A DNA stretch of 64,000 bases from Planctomycetota bacterium (lineage in GTDB: Bacteria > Planctomycetota > Phycisphaerae > Phycisphaerales > UBA1924): contig JANRJM010000002.1 of NCBI GenBank assembly GCA_033763975.1, forward strand, positions 62,001 through 126,000. The letters are read 5' to 3'. Under the pieces are notes generated by a model, which had not been told where the DNA came from, did not search any database, and worked only from the letters and a program-made list of their open reading frames with translations. Numbering within the stretch: position 1 is the first letter of the stretch; the number at the start of each line of letters is the position of its first letter. Below are positions 44,313-52,184 of this stretch, piece after piece. The translations under genes and the position numbers were made by a program.

Positions 44313-45839
44313 ATGAGCGCCAGCCCGTACGACACCTACACGTCCCCGCTCGCGAGCCGCAACGCCAGCCCGGCGATGCTGCGCCTGTGGTCGCCCCGGC
44401 ACAAGTTCAACACCTGGAGGCGGATCTGGCTCGCCGTCGCGCAGGCGCAGCATCAGTTGGGCTTGCCTGTGAGCGAGGAGCAGGTCGAGCAACTCCGCGC
44501 GGTGGTGGAGCGAAAGAACCCCGATGGCACCGTCGGCATCACCGACGACGAGATTCGCCTCGCCGAGAAGTACGAGCGCGACCTGCGGCACGACGTCATG
44601 GCCCACGTCCACGCGCTGGGAGACTCATGCCCCGAGGCCAAGGGCATCATCCACCTTGGGATGACGAGCCAGGATGTTGTGTGCAATGCGGACTTGCTGA
44701 TCCTGCGGGACTCTCTTTTTCTCATCGGAGAGAAGATCGACCGAGCCGTGTTCGCATTCGGGGAGTTTGCTCGCTCGCATCACGATCTTCCCACGCTTGG
44801 ATACACGCATTATCAACCGGCTCAGCCGCTGACGGTGGGGCGTCGCGCGGTGCAGTGGGCGTACGAACTAGATTTGTCGCACGAGAATCTTCGGGAGCGA
44901 GCCGCAGAGATTGTGTGCGGCGGGCGGGGGTTGAAGGGTGCGACGGGCACACAGGCGTCGTTCCTCGCACTACTTGGGGGCGAGAGAGCACGGGTGGATG
45001 AACTCGAATCGCGATTCATGAAGTCGCTCTTCGACAACGACACCGACTGGCACGACATGTACCAGTTCACGGGGCAGACGTATCCGCGTCTGCACGACAC
45101 GATCGTGCTCTCGCGGCTTGCCACTGTCGCCGCCGTTCTCCACAAGATCGCCACCGACATCCGCCTCCTCTCCAACCGCAAGGAACTCGACGAGCCGTTC
45201 GAAGACAAGCAGATCGGCAGCAGTGCGATGCCGTACAAGCGCAACCCGATGCGCTGCGAGCGGATCTGCGGCCTCACGCGCTTCGTCATGAACCTCGTCG
45301 GCAACGCCTACGACACCGCCGCCACGCAGTGGCTCGAACGCACGCTCGACGACAGCAGCAACCGGCGTCTCTCGCTGCCCGAGGCCTTCCTCGCCCTCGA
45401 CGGCGCGCTCGACCTCATGCACAACGTGGCGTCGGGCCTCATCGTGCACGAGGCGATGGTGCGGCGGAACCTGATGGCCGAGCTGCCCTTCATGGCGACC
45501 GAGAACATCCTGATGGAGTGCGTGAAACTCGGTGGCGACCGCCAGCACTACCACGAACTCATCCGTGTGCACGCGCAGGCCGCCGGGCACCGCGTGAAGC
45601 ACGAGGGCCTCGACAACGACCTGCTCGAGCGGCTTCGGAACGACCGCGCGTTCTGGTCGGCCGCTCGCGGCGGGCCGCTGGCGGCGGAACTGAACTGGGA
45701 CGGCGTGCTGGACCCCATGAAGTACGTCGGGCGGAGCGTCGAGCAGACCGAGCGGTTCATCCGCGAGGTCGTGGAGCCGCTGCGCGAGCGGTACAAGGAC
45801 GAACTCGAATCGCTCGACGACAGCGGGCCGCGGGTGTAG
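44313..45839 (+). CDS. purB: Adenylosuccinate lyase
   Basis: Cytoplasmic enzyme of purine synthesis; it splits SAICAR and adenylosuccinate, releasing fumarate. 508 residues, somewhat long for the family. Fumarase/lyase signature: GSSAMPYKRNPMRCE, containing the mobile-loop Ser. Other family blocks are GMTSQDVVCNADLL and YTHYQPAQPLTVG (catalytic His in the latter). The family variant resembles the eukaryotic-type enzyme (KRNPMRCE). Between about 44630 and 45010 the third codon positions are visibly richer in A/T than in the rest of the gene, although the reading frame is intact. A DinB-like gene starts 2 nt after the stop. Confidence 0.94.
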   Translation: MSASPYDTYTSPLASRNASPAMLRLWSPRHKFNTWRRIWLAVAQAQHQLGLPVSEEQVEQLRAVVERKNPDGTVGITDDEIRLAEKYERDLRHDVMAHVHALGDSCPEAKGIIHLGMTSQDVVCNADLLILRDSLFLIGEKIDRAVFAFGEFARSHHDLPTLGYTHYQPAQPLTVGRRAVQWAYELDLSHENLRERAAEIVCGGRGLKGATGTQASFLALLGGERARVDELESRFMKSLFDNDTDWHDMYQFTGQTYPRLHDTIVLSRLATVAAVLHKIATDIRLLSNRKELDEPFEDKQIGSSAMPYKRNPMRCERICGLTRFVMNLVGNAYDTAATQWLERTLDDSSNRRLSLPEAFLALDGALDLMHNVASGLIVHEAMVRRNLMAELPFMATENILMECVKLGGDRQHYHELIRVHAQAAGHRVKHEGLDNDLLERLRNDRAFWSAARGGPLAAELNWDGVLDPMKYVGRSVEQTERFIREVVEPLRERYKDELESLDDSGPRV

Positions 45840-45841
45840 CC

Positions 45842-46366
45842 GTGCTCGACGCCGTGCTTCCAACGCTCGAACGGACTCCCGCCGTGCTCGGCGCGCTGCT
45901 CCGTGATCTTCCCGACGACGCTGTGCGCAGTGCGTACGGCCCGGGTACCTGGTGTGCGTACGAAGTCGTCGGTCACCTCATCGCCGGCGAGCGACTCGAC
46001 TTGATGCCACGAATCCGTCACGTCCTCGCGCACGGCACCTCGCGCCCGTTCGAGCCGTTCCCGCACGACGCGACCATCCGCGCCGACTGCGGCACGCCGC
46101 TCGCCGATCTCCTCGACGAGTTCGCCACGCTCCGTGCCGACGGGCTGCGCGAGCTCCGGGCGCTGCGACTGTCGCCGACCGACCTCGCCCGTCGCGCCGT
46201 GCACCCGGCGCTGGGCGAGGTGACGCTATCGCAGTTGTTGGCGACATGGGCGGCGCACGACTTGCACCATGTGCGGCAGGCGTGCTTGGCGCTGGCGTGG
46301 CGACTGCGCGAGGACGTGGGACCATGGCGGGCGTATCTCAATACCTTTCAGCACGGACGCGCGTGA
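45842..46366 (+). CDS. DinB-family protein
   Basis: 174 residues from a GTG placed 2 nt after the purB stop; no ribosome binding site, so probably coupled. DinB-fold proteins are four-helix bundles with a metal site of three His. Here the candidates are in VVGHLIAGERLD (first His) and AAHDLHHVRQ (second and third). Many members are thiol-dependent transferases, for example with bacillithiol or mycothiol, but the substrate is not predictable. The TGA overlaps the ATG of the next gene by one base. Confidence 0.78.
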   Translation: MLDAVLPTLERTPAVLGALLRDLPDDAVRSAYGPGTWCAYEVVGHLIAGERLDLMPRIRHVLAHGTSRPFEPFPHDATIRADCGTPLADLLDEFATLRADGLRELRALRLSPTDLARRAVHPALGEVTLSQLLATWAAHDLHHVRQACLALAWRLREDVGPWRAYLNTFQHGRA

Positions 46367-47241
46367 TGTCGGGACGTCACGTGATTTCCCGCCCCACGCA
46401 CAGGCACTTCGACCCCTCCATGCGATCACTCGCGCCATACCACCTGCTGCTGCTCGCGGCCACGCTCCTCGCCGGCGTCCTGATGCCGTGCGTCGGGTGC
46501 GCCGCCCGCGCGCGTGCGGAGCGAGCATCTGCCGCGGCCGGCGTTTGGGAGCCGGTGGGCTTTTCCGTGCGCGGCCAGCCGATCCTGGCAACGACCATCG
46601 CCCCGCCCGCCGGCGCCATGCCGCCCCGGGTGCTGATCGTCGGCGGGATCCACGGCAACGAACGCGAGGGGCTTCCCGCGGTCGATCCGCTCGTCGAGAT
46701 GCTCGGGCGCGATTCCGCCGGCGCGCACGTCCGCGTCGTGCGCGACCTGAACCCGGACGGCACGGCGGCCCGGAGCCGGGGCAACGCGCGGGGCGTCGAC
46801 CTCAACCGCAACTTTCCGGCGTCGAACTTCTCGCCCTCGCTGCAGCGCGGGCCCGCGGCGTTGAGCGAGCCCGAATCGAACGCGCTCGCGGGAGAACTCG
46901 CGCGATTCCGCCCGCACGTGGTGATCGTGTTCCACTCGATCGCGCGCGGGCCGTTCGTGAACTTCGACGGCCCGGGCGAGGCGCTCGCCAGCGCGTTCGT
47001 GTCCGGGGCCGCGCCCGCCGACGGGCGCTGGCGCGTCGAGCCCAGCATGGGCTACCCGACGCCGGGGTCGCTGGGCACGCTCGTCGGCGTCGACGGCGGG
47101 ACGCCGATCCTCACCGTCGAGTTCCTGCGCGGGCACGACGCGCCGACGGCGATCGCGAGCGCGCTCGGGGGCGTGCGCGCGGTGCTGCTTCACCTCCGCG
47201 ACATGCCCGGGGCAACATGGCAGCGATCTGGACCGAGCTGA
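46366..47241 (+). CDS. M14-type zinc carboxypeptidase-like protein (MpaA-like), probably envelope-anchored
   Basis: 291 residues from the ATG that overlaps the DinB-like stop (TGATG); an internal ATG at 46420 would remove 18 residues and leave a better signal peptide (MRSLAPYHLLLLAATLLAGVL). LMPCVGCAA may be a lipobox. The zinc motif is GGIHGNEREG (HxxE); NRNFP is the substrate Asn-Arg pair, VFHS carries the third zinc His, and LTVEFLRG the catalytic Glu. The small size and motif set resemble murein-peptide amidase A and succinylglutamate-desuccinylase-like peptidases. A cell-wall peptide substrate is likely, though not shown. Confidence 0.8.
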   Translation: MSGRHVISRPTHRHFDPSMRSLAPYHLLLLAATLLAGVLMPCVGCAARARAERASAAAGVWEPVGFSVRGQPILATTIAPPAGAMPPRVLIVGGIHGNEREGLPAVDPLVEMLGRDSAGAHVRVVRDLNPDGTAARSRGNARGVDLNRNFPASNFSPSLQRGPAALSEPESNALAGELARFRPHVVIVFHSIARGPFVNFDGPGEALASAFVSGAAPADGRWRVEPSMGYPTPGSLGTLVGVDGGTPILTVEFLRGHDAPTAIASALGGVRAVLLHLRDMPGATWQRSGPS

Positions 47242-47304
47242 GAATCTCGGCGGATTCAACGTCCGGTTTCATCCAACACGTTCGCCGACTCGAACAATCC
47301 GACA

Positions 47305-48444
47305 ATGCACGCTCGTGCGCGACATCTTCTGGCGGTCTGCATCCTCCTGTGCCTGTGGCCGAGGGCGCTGAGGGCCGGCGGCCCGTACGTCGCCGAGCTT
47401 GTCGACTACGCGGAGGTGAGGGCCGTCGTCCCCGCGACCACAGCGGAGACTTTCACGCGGGTGGTCGGAGCATCCGCCGATCAGCAGTTCGCCGCCCGCG
47501 CGCTGGTCGAGGGCGCTCGGGTTGAGCTCCGCCGGGTCATCAACAGGCACCTGCGCACCGTGCGCGACGATCCGACACTCGAGCAGATGAAAGAGAGCGA
47601 GGCGCAGGTCGTACGCGACGCGCTCGGCGTCGAGAAGCGGCTTCTTGATGACCTGTACTCGATCCTGACGGACGATCAGAGGCCCCGGTTCGCGGCGTTC
47701 GAGCGTGCGCACCGGCGTTCGCTCCTCGCGTATACGACGGTCCAGTCGCTGCCCGTGGATGTCTGGCAGTTCCTGTGGGCGAACGACGTCGACCCCGCGC
47801 AGGATGTCTCGCTCGCCGCCCTGCTCGAGAACTTCGATCGCGAGAGCGACGGGGCGCTCGTCCGGAAATGGCGCGCCATGCGGGCGTACTTCGAGGACGT
47901 GAAGCTCCTGTCCGATGGGTCGGAGAAGTCTCGCGCACGCAGCCGGAAGATCCAGAATGAGTTCCTGGCGGCCAACGCAAACCTCGAACGGACCCACGCT
48001 TCCGTCGTCGAGCGGCTCGTGGCAGCGCTTCCCCCTCGTCTCGGCGACGCGCTCGTGACGGAGGTCATCGAGCGGTCCCTCGGGGACTCCTACGGCAGCC
48101 TCGCCAGCCCGGAGAAGTACCCGGTCGTGCGCGAGGTGCTCGCGCTGGACCTCACGCCGGATCAACGCCGCAAGGCCCTGGCGATCATCGACGAGGCCCG
48201 GACCGAGGCGCTCGATCAGGCCCGCACCGGCGTGGTCGAGCAGGCGCGCTTTGTGCTCCTCGACGACGAACGCCGCACGGACGGTCGGACATCGCCCCTG
48301 AACCTGTACCTCGAGCAGGCGTCCGCGCTCCGCGTCCGGGTGAGCGGCGAAATGCTGTCGCTTCTCACCCCGGCGCAGCGGCTCGACTACGAAGCGAGCG
48401 ATGTGATCGAGCCGTCATCGTCCTCGGTTGTCAAAGACGAGTAA
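47305..48444 (+). CDS. Exported helical protein of unknown function
   Basis: Not recognised. 379 residues; N-terminal signal peptide MHARARHLLAVCILLCLWPRALRAG. The mature protein is almost entirely charged alpha helix (ELRRVINRHLRTVRDDPTLEQMKESEAQVV; the LTPDQRRKALAIIDEARTEA stretch repeats a pattern seen in LTFQRRQ-type periplasmic proteins such as Spy/CpxP). No membrane helix beyond the signal and no Cys in the mature part. The codon use is less G/C-biased at third positions than in neighbours. The last 14 bp overlap the end of the convergent GNAT gene. Confidence 0.62.
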   Translation: MHARARHLLAVCILLCLWPRALRAGGPYVAELVDYAEVRAVVPATTAETFTRVVGASADQQFAARALVEGARVELRRVINRHLRTVRDDPTLEQMKESEAQVVRDALGVEKRLLDDLYSILTDDQRPRFAAFERAHRRSLLAYTTVQSLPVDVWQFLWANDVDPAQDVSLAALLENFDRESDGALVRKWRAMRAYFEDVKLLSDGSEKSRARSRKIQNEFLAANANLERTHASVVERLVAALPPRLGDALVTEVIERSLGDSYGSLASPEKYPVVREVLALDLTPDQRRKALAIIDEARTEALDQARTGVVEQARFVLLDDERRTDGRTSPLNLYLEQASALRVRVSGEMLSLLTPAQRLDYEASDVIEPSSSSVVKDE

Positions 48445-49057
48445 AGGGCCCGATCCCGGGCTTGACAACCTTCACCATGAGCACCTGGTCCCAGCGCGTG
48501 CCGTCGTCGTGCTTGCAGCCCGCCGGGAGCATGCCGTACTCCACGAACCCGAAGCGCCGGTACAGCGCACGCCCGGCGAGGTTGGCGGCGTACACGCCCA
48601 GCGTGACCATCTCGACCTCGGGCTGCGTGGCGGCCCAGTCCATCGCCGCCGCCATGAGGGCCGTCCCGACGCCACGCCCGCGGTGAGACGACCGCACGCT
48701 CATCCCGAGCTCGAGCACGTGGCGCACCTTGCGCTTGGGGTATGTGCGCCGGAGATTGAGCAGCCCGAGCATCGGGTGCGCGCCCGCGCCGGGCGCGGGG
48801 GCGTTCGCCCAGGGGTCGCGCGCGTCGAACGCGCAGAGGAACAGCAGGCCGGGCTCGCGGAGGTTTTCGGCGAGGAACTCGCGCTCGCGGTCGAGCGTCA
48901 TCGTGAACTCGTCGGCCTGCGTCAGCGTGTGCTCGCTGGTGCGGAAGACCTCGATCGCGCACTCGAGCACGCCGGGTGCGTCGTCGGGCGTGGCCGAACG
49001 GACCACGCACATCCCGTCCGGGCGGAGCTGGTACTGCCGGGGGCCCACGATTGCCAT
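48431..49057 (-). CDS. GNAT-family N-acetyltransferase
   Basis: 208 residues from the ATG at 49057, chosen because a TAGACT hexamer lies 8 nt upstream and the frame upstream of it lacks family residues. Acetyl-CoA binding motif A is LELGMSVRSSHRGRGVGTALM (RGRGVG at its end), followed by AANLAGRALYRRFGFVEYG, the motif B helix and strand. GNAT proteins acetylate amines of small molecules or proteins; the substrate cannot be told. Its end overlaps the convergent gene by 14 bp. Confidence 0.85.
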   Translation of the reverse strand: MAIVGPRQYQLRPDGMCVVRSATPDDAPGVLECAIEVFRTSEHTLTQADEFTMTLDREREFLAENLREPGLLFLCAFDARDPWANAPAPGAGAHPMLGLLNLRRTYPKRKVRHVLELGMSVRSSHRGRGVGTALMAAAMDWAATQPEVEMVTLGVYAANLAGRALYRRFGFVEYGMLPAGCKHDDGTRWDQVLMVKVVKPGIGPFTRL

Positions 49058-49065
49058 AGGCGGGG

Positions 49066-49071
49066 AGTCTA
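49066..49071 (-). promoter_or_regulatory. Candidate -10 element TAGACT, leaderless start
   Basis: On the minus strand TAGACT ends 8 nt before the ATG at 49057; the bases between (CCCCGCCT) are not a ribosome binding site. Confidence 0.42.
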
Positions 49072-49125
49072 CTCGCCCGAGAAGTTGGGCTGGGGTCGGG
49101 GTCCGCTCGGGCCGATAAGACAGGC

Positions 49126-50922
49126 GTGCCCACACTCATCGAACGCGCCACCGACCTCGTGATCTCGGCCCAGTACGCGCAGGCCGAGAAGTTGCTCCGC
49201 CCGTACCTCGCGCGCCACCGCGACGACGCGGCGGGGTCGTACCTGCTGGGGCACTGCCTGGCCCGGTCGGGGCGGCTCGTCGAGGCGATCCACCATCTGG
49301 AGCGAGCGGCGAGCGTGCCGGGCGCGCCGCCCAACGCGCGCGTGGAGCACGCGACGGCGGTGTTCGACAGCGGGCGGCACACGGAAGGCGTGGACCTGAT
49401 GGCGGGCATCGCGCGCGACCATGCGGACCACACGCCCGCGCACGTGCTGCTGGCGAAGATGCTGCTGCGGGCCGGGCTGTTCGTCGACGCGATGGAGTCG
49501 TGCCTGCGGGCGCTCCAGCAGCAGCCCGACGCGCCGGACACGACCTCGCTGTACGCCTCGTGCCTCGCGGGGCTGGGGCGGGCCAAGCAGGCCGTCGAGT
49601 GGTACCGCAAGGCCTCGGCCCTCGCGACGGGCGATCCCGACGTGCGCGCCCGCCTGTGCTTCTCGCTGAACTCGACGCCCGCCGACCCGCGCGCCGTGTA
49701 CCAGGAGCATCTCGCCTACGGGCGGCTCGTGGTGGCGCACGCCGAACGCCTGCCGGCGCCGAATGTCGATCGCACGCCCGGACGGCGTCTGCGCGTCGGG
49801 TTCCTCTCGCCGGACTTCCGCGAGCACCCCGTCGCACGGTTCATCGCGCCCGTGCTGCGCGGGCTCGACCGCGCACAGTTCGAAGTCGTCGCGTACGACG
49901 TGGGTCACGAGCCCGACGGCGTCACCGCCTCGCTGCGCACGCTCGCTGATGTGTGGCGCGACTGCGCGACGCGCCCCGACGCGGAGGTCTCGCGCCTCGT
50001 GCGCGCCGACGCGGTCGACATCCTGATCGACCTCGCCGGCATCACCGGCAACGCGCGACCGGGCGTGCTCGCCGCCCGCCCCGCGCCGGTGCAGATCGCG
50101 TACCTGGGGTACCCGAACACCACCGGCCTGCCGACGATCGACTTTCGCATCGTGGACGGCGTGACCGACCCGGCGGGCGCGCCGCTCTTCAGCAGCGAGC
50201 GCCTGCTGCGCATCGACCCGTGCTTCCTGTGCTTCGACCCGCCCGACGCACCGCTGCCCGCCGCCGGAGCGCCGGGGCGAACGCACGTCGTGTTCGGCTC
50301 GTTCAACAACGCGACCAAGCTCAGCGACGCGACGCTCGACCTGTGGCGGGACGTGCTGGCCCAGGTGCCCGGCTCGCGGCTGGCGCTCAAGGGCAAGGGG
50401 CTGGCCGATGCCAAGTGCCGCCGCGCGTTCGAGCGCCGGTTCGCCGAGCGCGGGCTCGATGTCTCGCGCATCGACGTGCTGCCCTACGAGCGTTCGCACG
50501 CGGCGCACCTGCGCGCATATGACGCGGTCGACATCGCGCTCGACACCTTCCCCTACGCGGGCACGACCACCACGTGCGAGGCGCTCTGGATGGGCGTCCC
50601 GGTCGTGACGCTCGCGGGCAACACGCACGCGTCGCGCGTGTCGGCGTCGATCCTGCGGGCGTGCGGCCTTGGGGAGTGGGTCGCCTCCGACGCCCCCGGG
50701 TACGCGCGTCTCGCGGGCGACCTGGCCCGCGCGCGCCCGTCGCGCCAGAGCGTCCGCGCCGCGGCCGCGGGCTCGGCGCTGTGCGATGTCCCCGGGTTCG
50801 TCGCCCGGTTCGGCGCCATTCTCCACGAGGCCTGGCGACTGAACGCGGCCCCGCGCGGCTTCACCGGCCAGGCCATCGCCGGGCTCGCGGCCCCGATGCG
50901 CCCCGAGTCGGCCGTCGCCTGA
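49126..50922 (+). CDS. TPR-containing OGT/SPINDLY-like glycosyltransferase (GT41)
   Basis: 598 residues from a GTG; no signal peptide, so cytoplasmic. Residues about 1-180 are tetratricopeptide repeats (AEKLLRPYLARHRDDAAGSYLLG, LGRAKQAVEWYRKAS). Residues about 215-580 are a GT-B glycosyltransferase like O-GlcNAc transferase: LRVGFLSPDFREHPVARFI, DILIDLAGITGNARPGV, QIAYLGYPNTTGLP, VVFGSFNNATKLS, LALKGKG and DTFPYAGTTTTCEALWMGVPVVTL, the last being the UDP-sugar site. Such enzymes glycosylate Ser/Thr or Asn of proteins. The acceptor is unknown. It is divergently transcribed from the GNAT gene. Confidence 0.88.
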   Translation: MPTLIERATDLVISAQYAQAEKLLRPYLARHRDDAAGSYLLGHCLARSGRLVEAIHHLERAASVPGAPPNARVEHATAVFDSGRHTEGVDLMAGIARDHADHTPAHVLLAKMLLRAGLFVDAMESCLRALQQQPDAPDTTSLYASCLAGLGRAKQAVEWYRKASALATGDPDVRARLCFSLNSTPADPRAVYQEHLAYGRLVVAHAERLPAPNVDRTPGRRLRVGFLSPDFREHPVARFIAPVLRGLDRAQFEVVAYDVGHEPDGVTASLRTLADVWRDCATRPDAEVSRLVRADAVDILIDLAGITGNARPGVLAARPAPVQIAYLGYPNTTGLPTIDFRIVDGVTDPAGAPLFSSERLLRIDPCFLCFDPPDAPLPAAGAPGRTHVVFGSFNNATKLSDATLDLWRDVLAQVPGSRLALKGKGLADAKCRRAFERRFAERGLDVSRIDVLPYERSHAAHLRAYDAVDIALDTFPYAGTTTTCEALWMGVPVVTLAGNTHASRVSASILRACGLGEWVASDAPGYARLAGDLARARPSRQSVRAAAAGSALCDVPGFVARFGAILHEAWRLNAAPRGFTGQAIAGLAAPMRPESAVA

Positions 50923-50932
50923 CACCCCCGCA

Positions 50933-52099
50933 TCAGTTCTCCGGCAGGTCGTCGCCGGTCACCACGTCGCGGAACGCCATGCGGAGCTGGTGCGTGATCG
51001 GGCCCTCGCCGTCGGAGATCTTCGTCTCGTCGACCTGCGGGACGGCGATGATCTCCGCCGCGGTCCCTGTCAGGAACATCTCGTCGGCCTCGAGCAGGAA
51101 CTCCAGGCGCATCATGCGTTCCTCGACGGGGATCCCGCACGCGGGGGCGAGCTCGTCCATCACGAAGCGGCGCGTGACGCCCTCGAGCAGCCCGCCCGCG
51201 AGGCGGTCGTTCTCGCCGTTGACCGGGGGCGGCGTGTAGAGCTTGCCGTCCTTCACGACGAAGATGTTGTCGCCGGTGCACTCGGTGACCCAGCCCTCGG
51301 GCGAGAGCATGATCGCCTCGTGGCACCCGGCCTCGATGGCCTCGACCTTCGCGAGGATGTTGTTCAGGTAGTTCAGGCTCTTGATGCGCGGGTCCAGGCA
51401 GGCGATGGGCGTCTTGGGGCGCTTCGCGACGATCACGCGCATGCCCGTCTCGTAGAACTCGGGCGGGTAGAGGGCGATGGTGTCGGCGATGCAGATGACG
51501 CCCGGCACGGGGCACTTGCGCGGGTCGAGCCCGAGCGTGCCGTACCCGCGCGTCACGACGAGCCGGATGTACCCCTCGCGGATCCCGTTCGCCTCGATGC
51601 AGTCACGCTGGATCTGCACCATGTCCTCGGGCGAGACGGGGATGCGCAGGTGGATCTTCTCGGCGCAGCGGTAGAGGCGGTCGATGTGGCTCTGGCACTT
51701 GAAGATCTTGCCGCCGTAGACGCGGATGCCCTCGAAGACCCCGTCGCCGTAGAGCAGCCCGTGGTCGTAGACGCTGACCATGGCGCGGTTCTTGGGGACG
51801 AGCTGGCCGTTGACCCAGACCAGGGGCTTCTCGCCGATCTCGCGCTCGCCCGCCCACACGTGGCCGAGCGAGACGCTCGGCATTTTCTTGACATCCATCG
51901 CGCTCTCCCGTGCCGACGCGCCCTTGGCGGCGCGCGAGCCCTTCCCGTTCGAGGACTTCGCGGGCGCCACGCCGCGCGATGACTTGCCGCCCGCGGGCTT
52001 GCCGCTCGCCCCCTTGCCGGCGCGACGGGCGCGTGCACCCGCGCGCTGCTGGGCGCCGGTGGGTGTGCTGCGAGCGGTGCGCGTCGGCTTTACGGGCAT
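50933..52099 (-). CDS. ilvE: Class IV (branched-chain) aminotransferase with basic N-terminal extension
   Basis: AAAGGAG lies 7 nt before the ATG at 52099; 388 residues. The enzyme transfers amino groups between branched-chain amino acids and 2-oxoglutarate using PLP. YDHGLLYGDGVFEGIR and RIKSLNYLNNILAK (PLP Lys240) are diagnostic of the class. D-amino-acid transaminase or ADC lyase are less likely alternatives, since LDPRKCPVPGVICIADTI follows IlvE-like proteins. Odd feature: residues about 1-75 are an extension of Lys, Arg, Ala, Gly and Ser (GKGASGKPAGGKSSRG, KSSNGKGSRAAKGAS) absent from ordinary IlvE; the core begins near MPSVSLGHVWAG. It resembles tails of nucleic-acid-binding proteins. 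Confidence 0.86.
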   Translation of the reverse strand: MPVKPTRTARSTPTGAQQRAGARARRAGKGASGKPAGGKSSRGVAPAKSSNGKGSRAAKGASARESAMDVKKMPSVSLGHVWAGEREIGEKPLVWVNGQLVPKNRAMVSVYDHGLLYGDGVFEGIRVYGGKIFKCQSHIDRLYRCAEKIHLRIPVSPEDMVQIQRDCIEANGIREGYIRLVVTRGYGTLGLDPRKCPVPGVICIADTIALYPPEFYETGMRVIVAKRPKTPIACLDPRIKSLNYLNNILAKVEAIEAGCHEAIMLSPEGWVTECTGDNIFVVKDGKLYTPPPVNGENDRLAGGLLEGVTRRFVMDELAPACGIPVEERMMRLEFLLEADEMFLTGTAAEIIAVPQVDETKISDGEGPITHQLRMAFRDVVTGDDLPEN

Positions 52100-52184
52100 G
52101 GGTGACTCCTTTCGGTTGCATCGGCGCACGGACCCCCCGTCGCCGACAGATCGTAGTGAGCGCCGCGCCGGAAAACCCCGCTTC

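Noticed and set aside
48431-49135. Longer GNAT protein starting at 49135
   Set aside because: The extra 26 residues are not family-like and would overlap the divergent GTG start at 49126; the TAGACT element fits the ATG at 49057.
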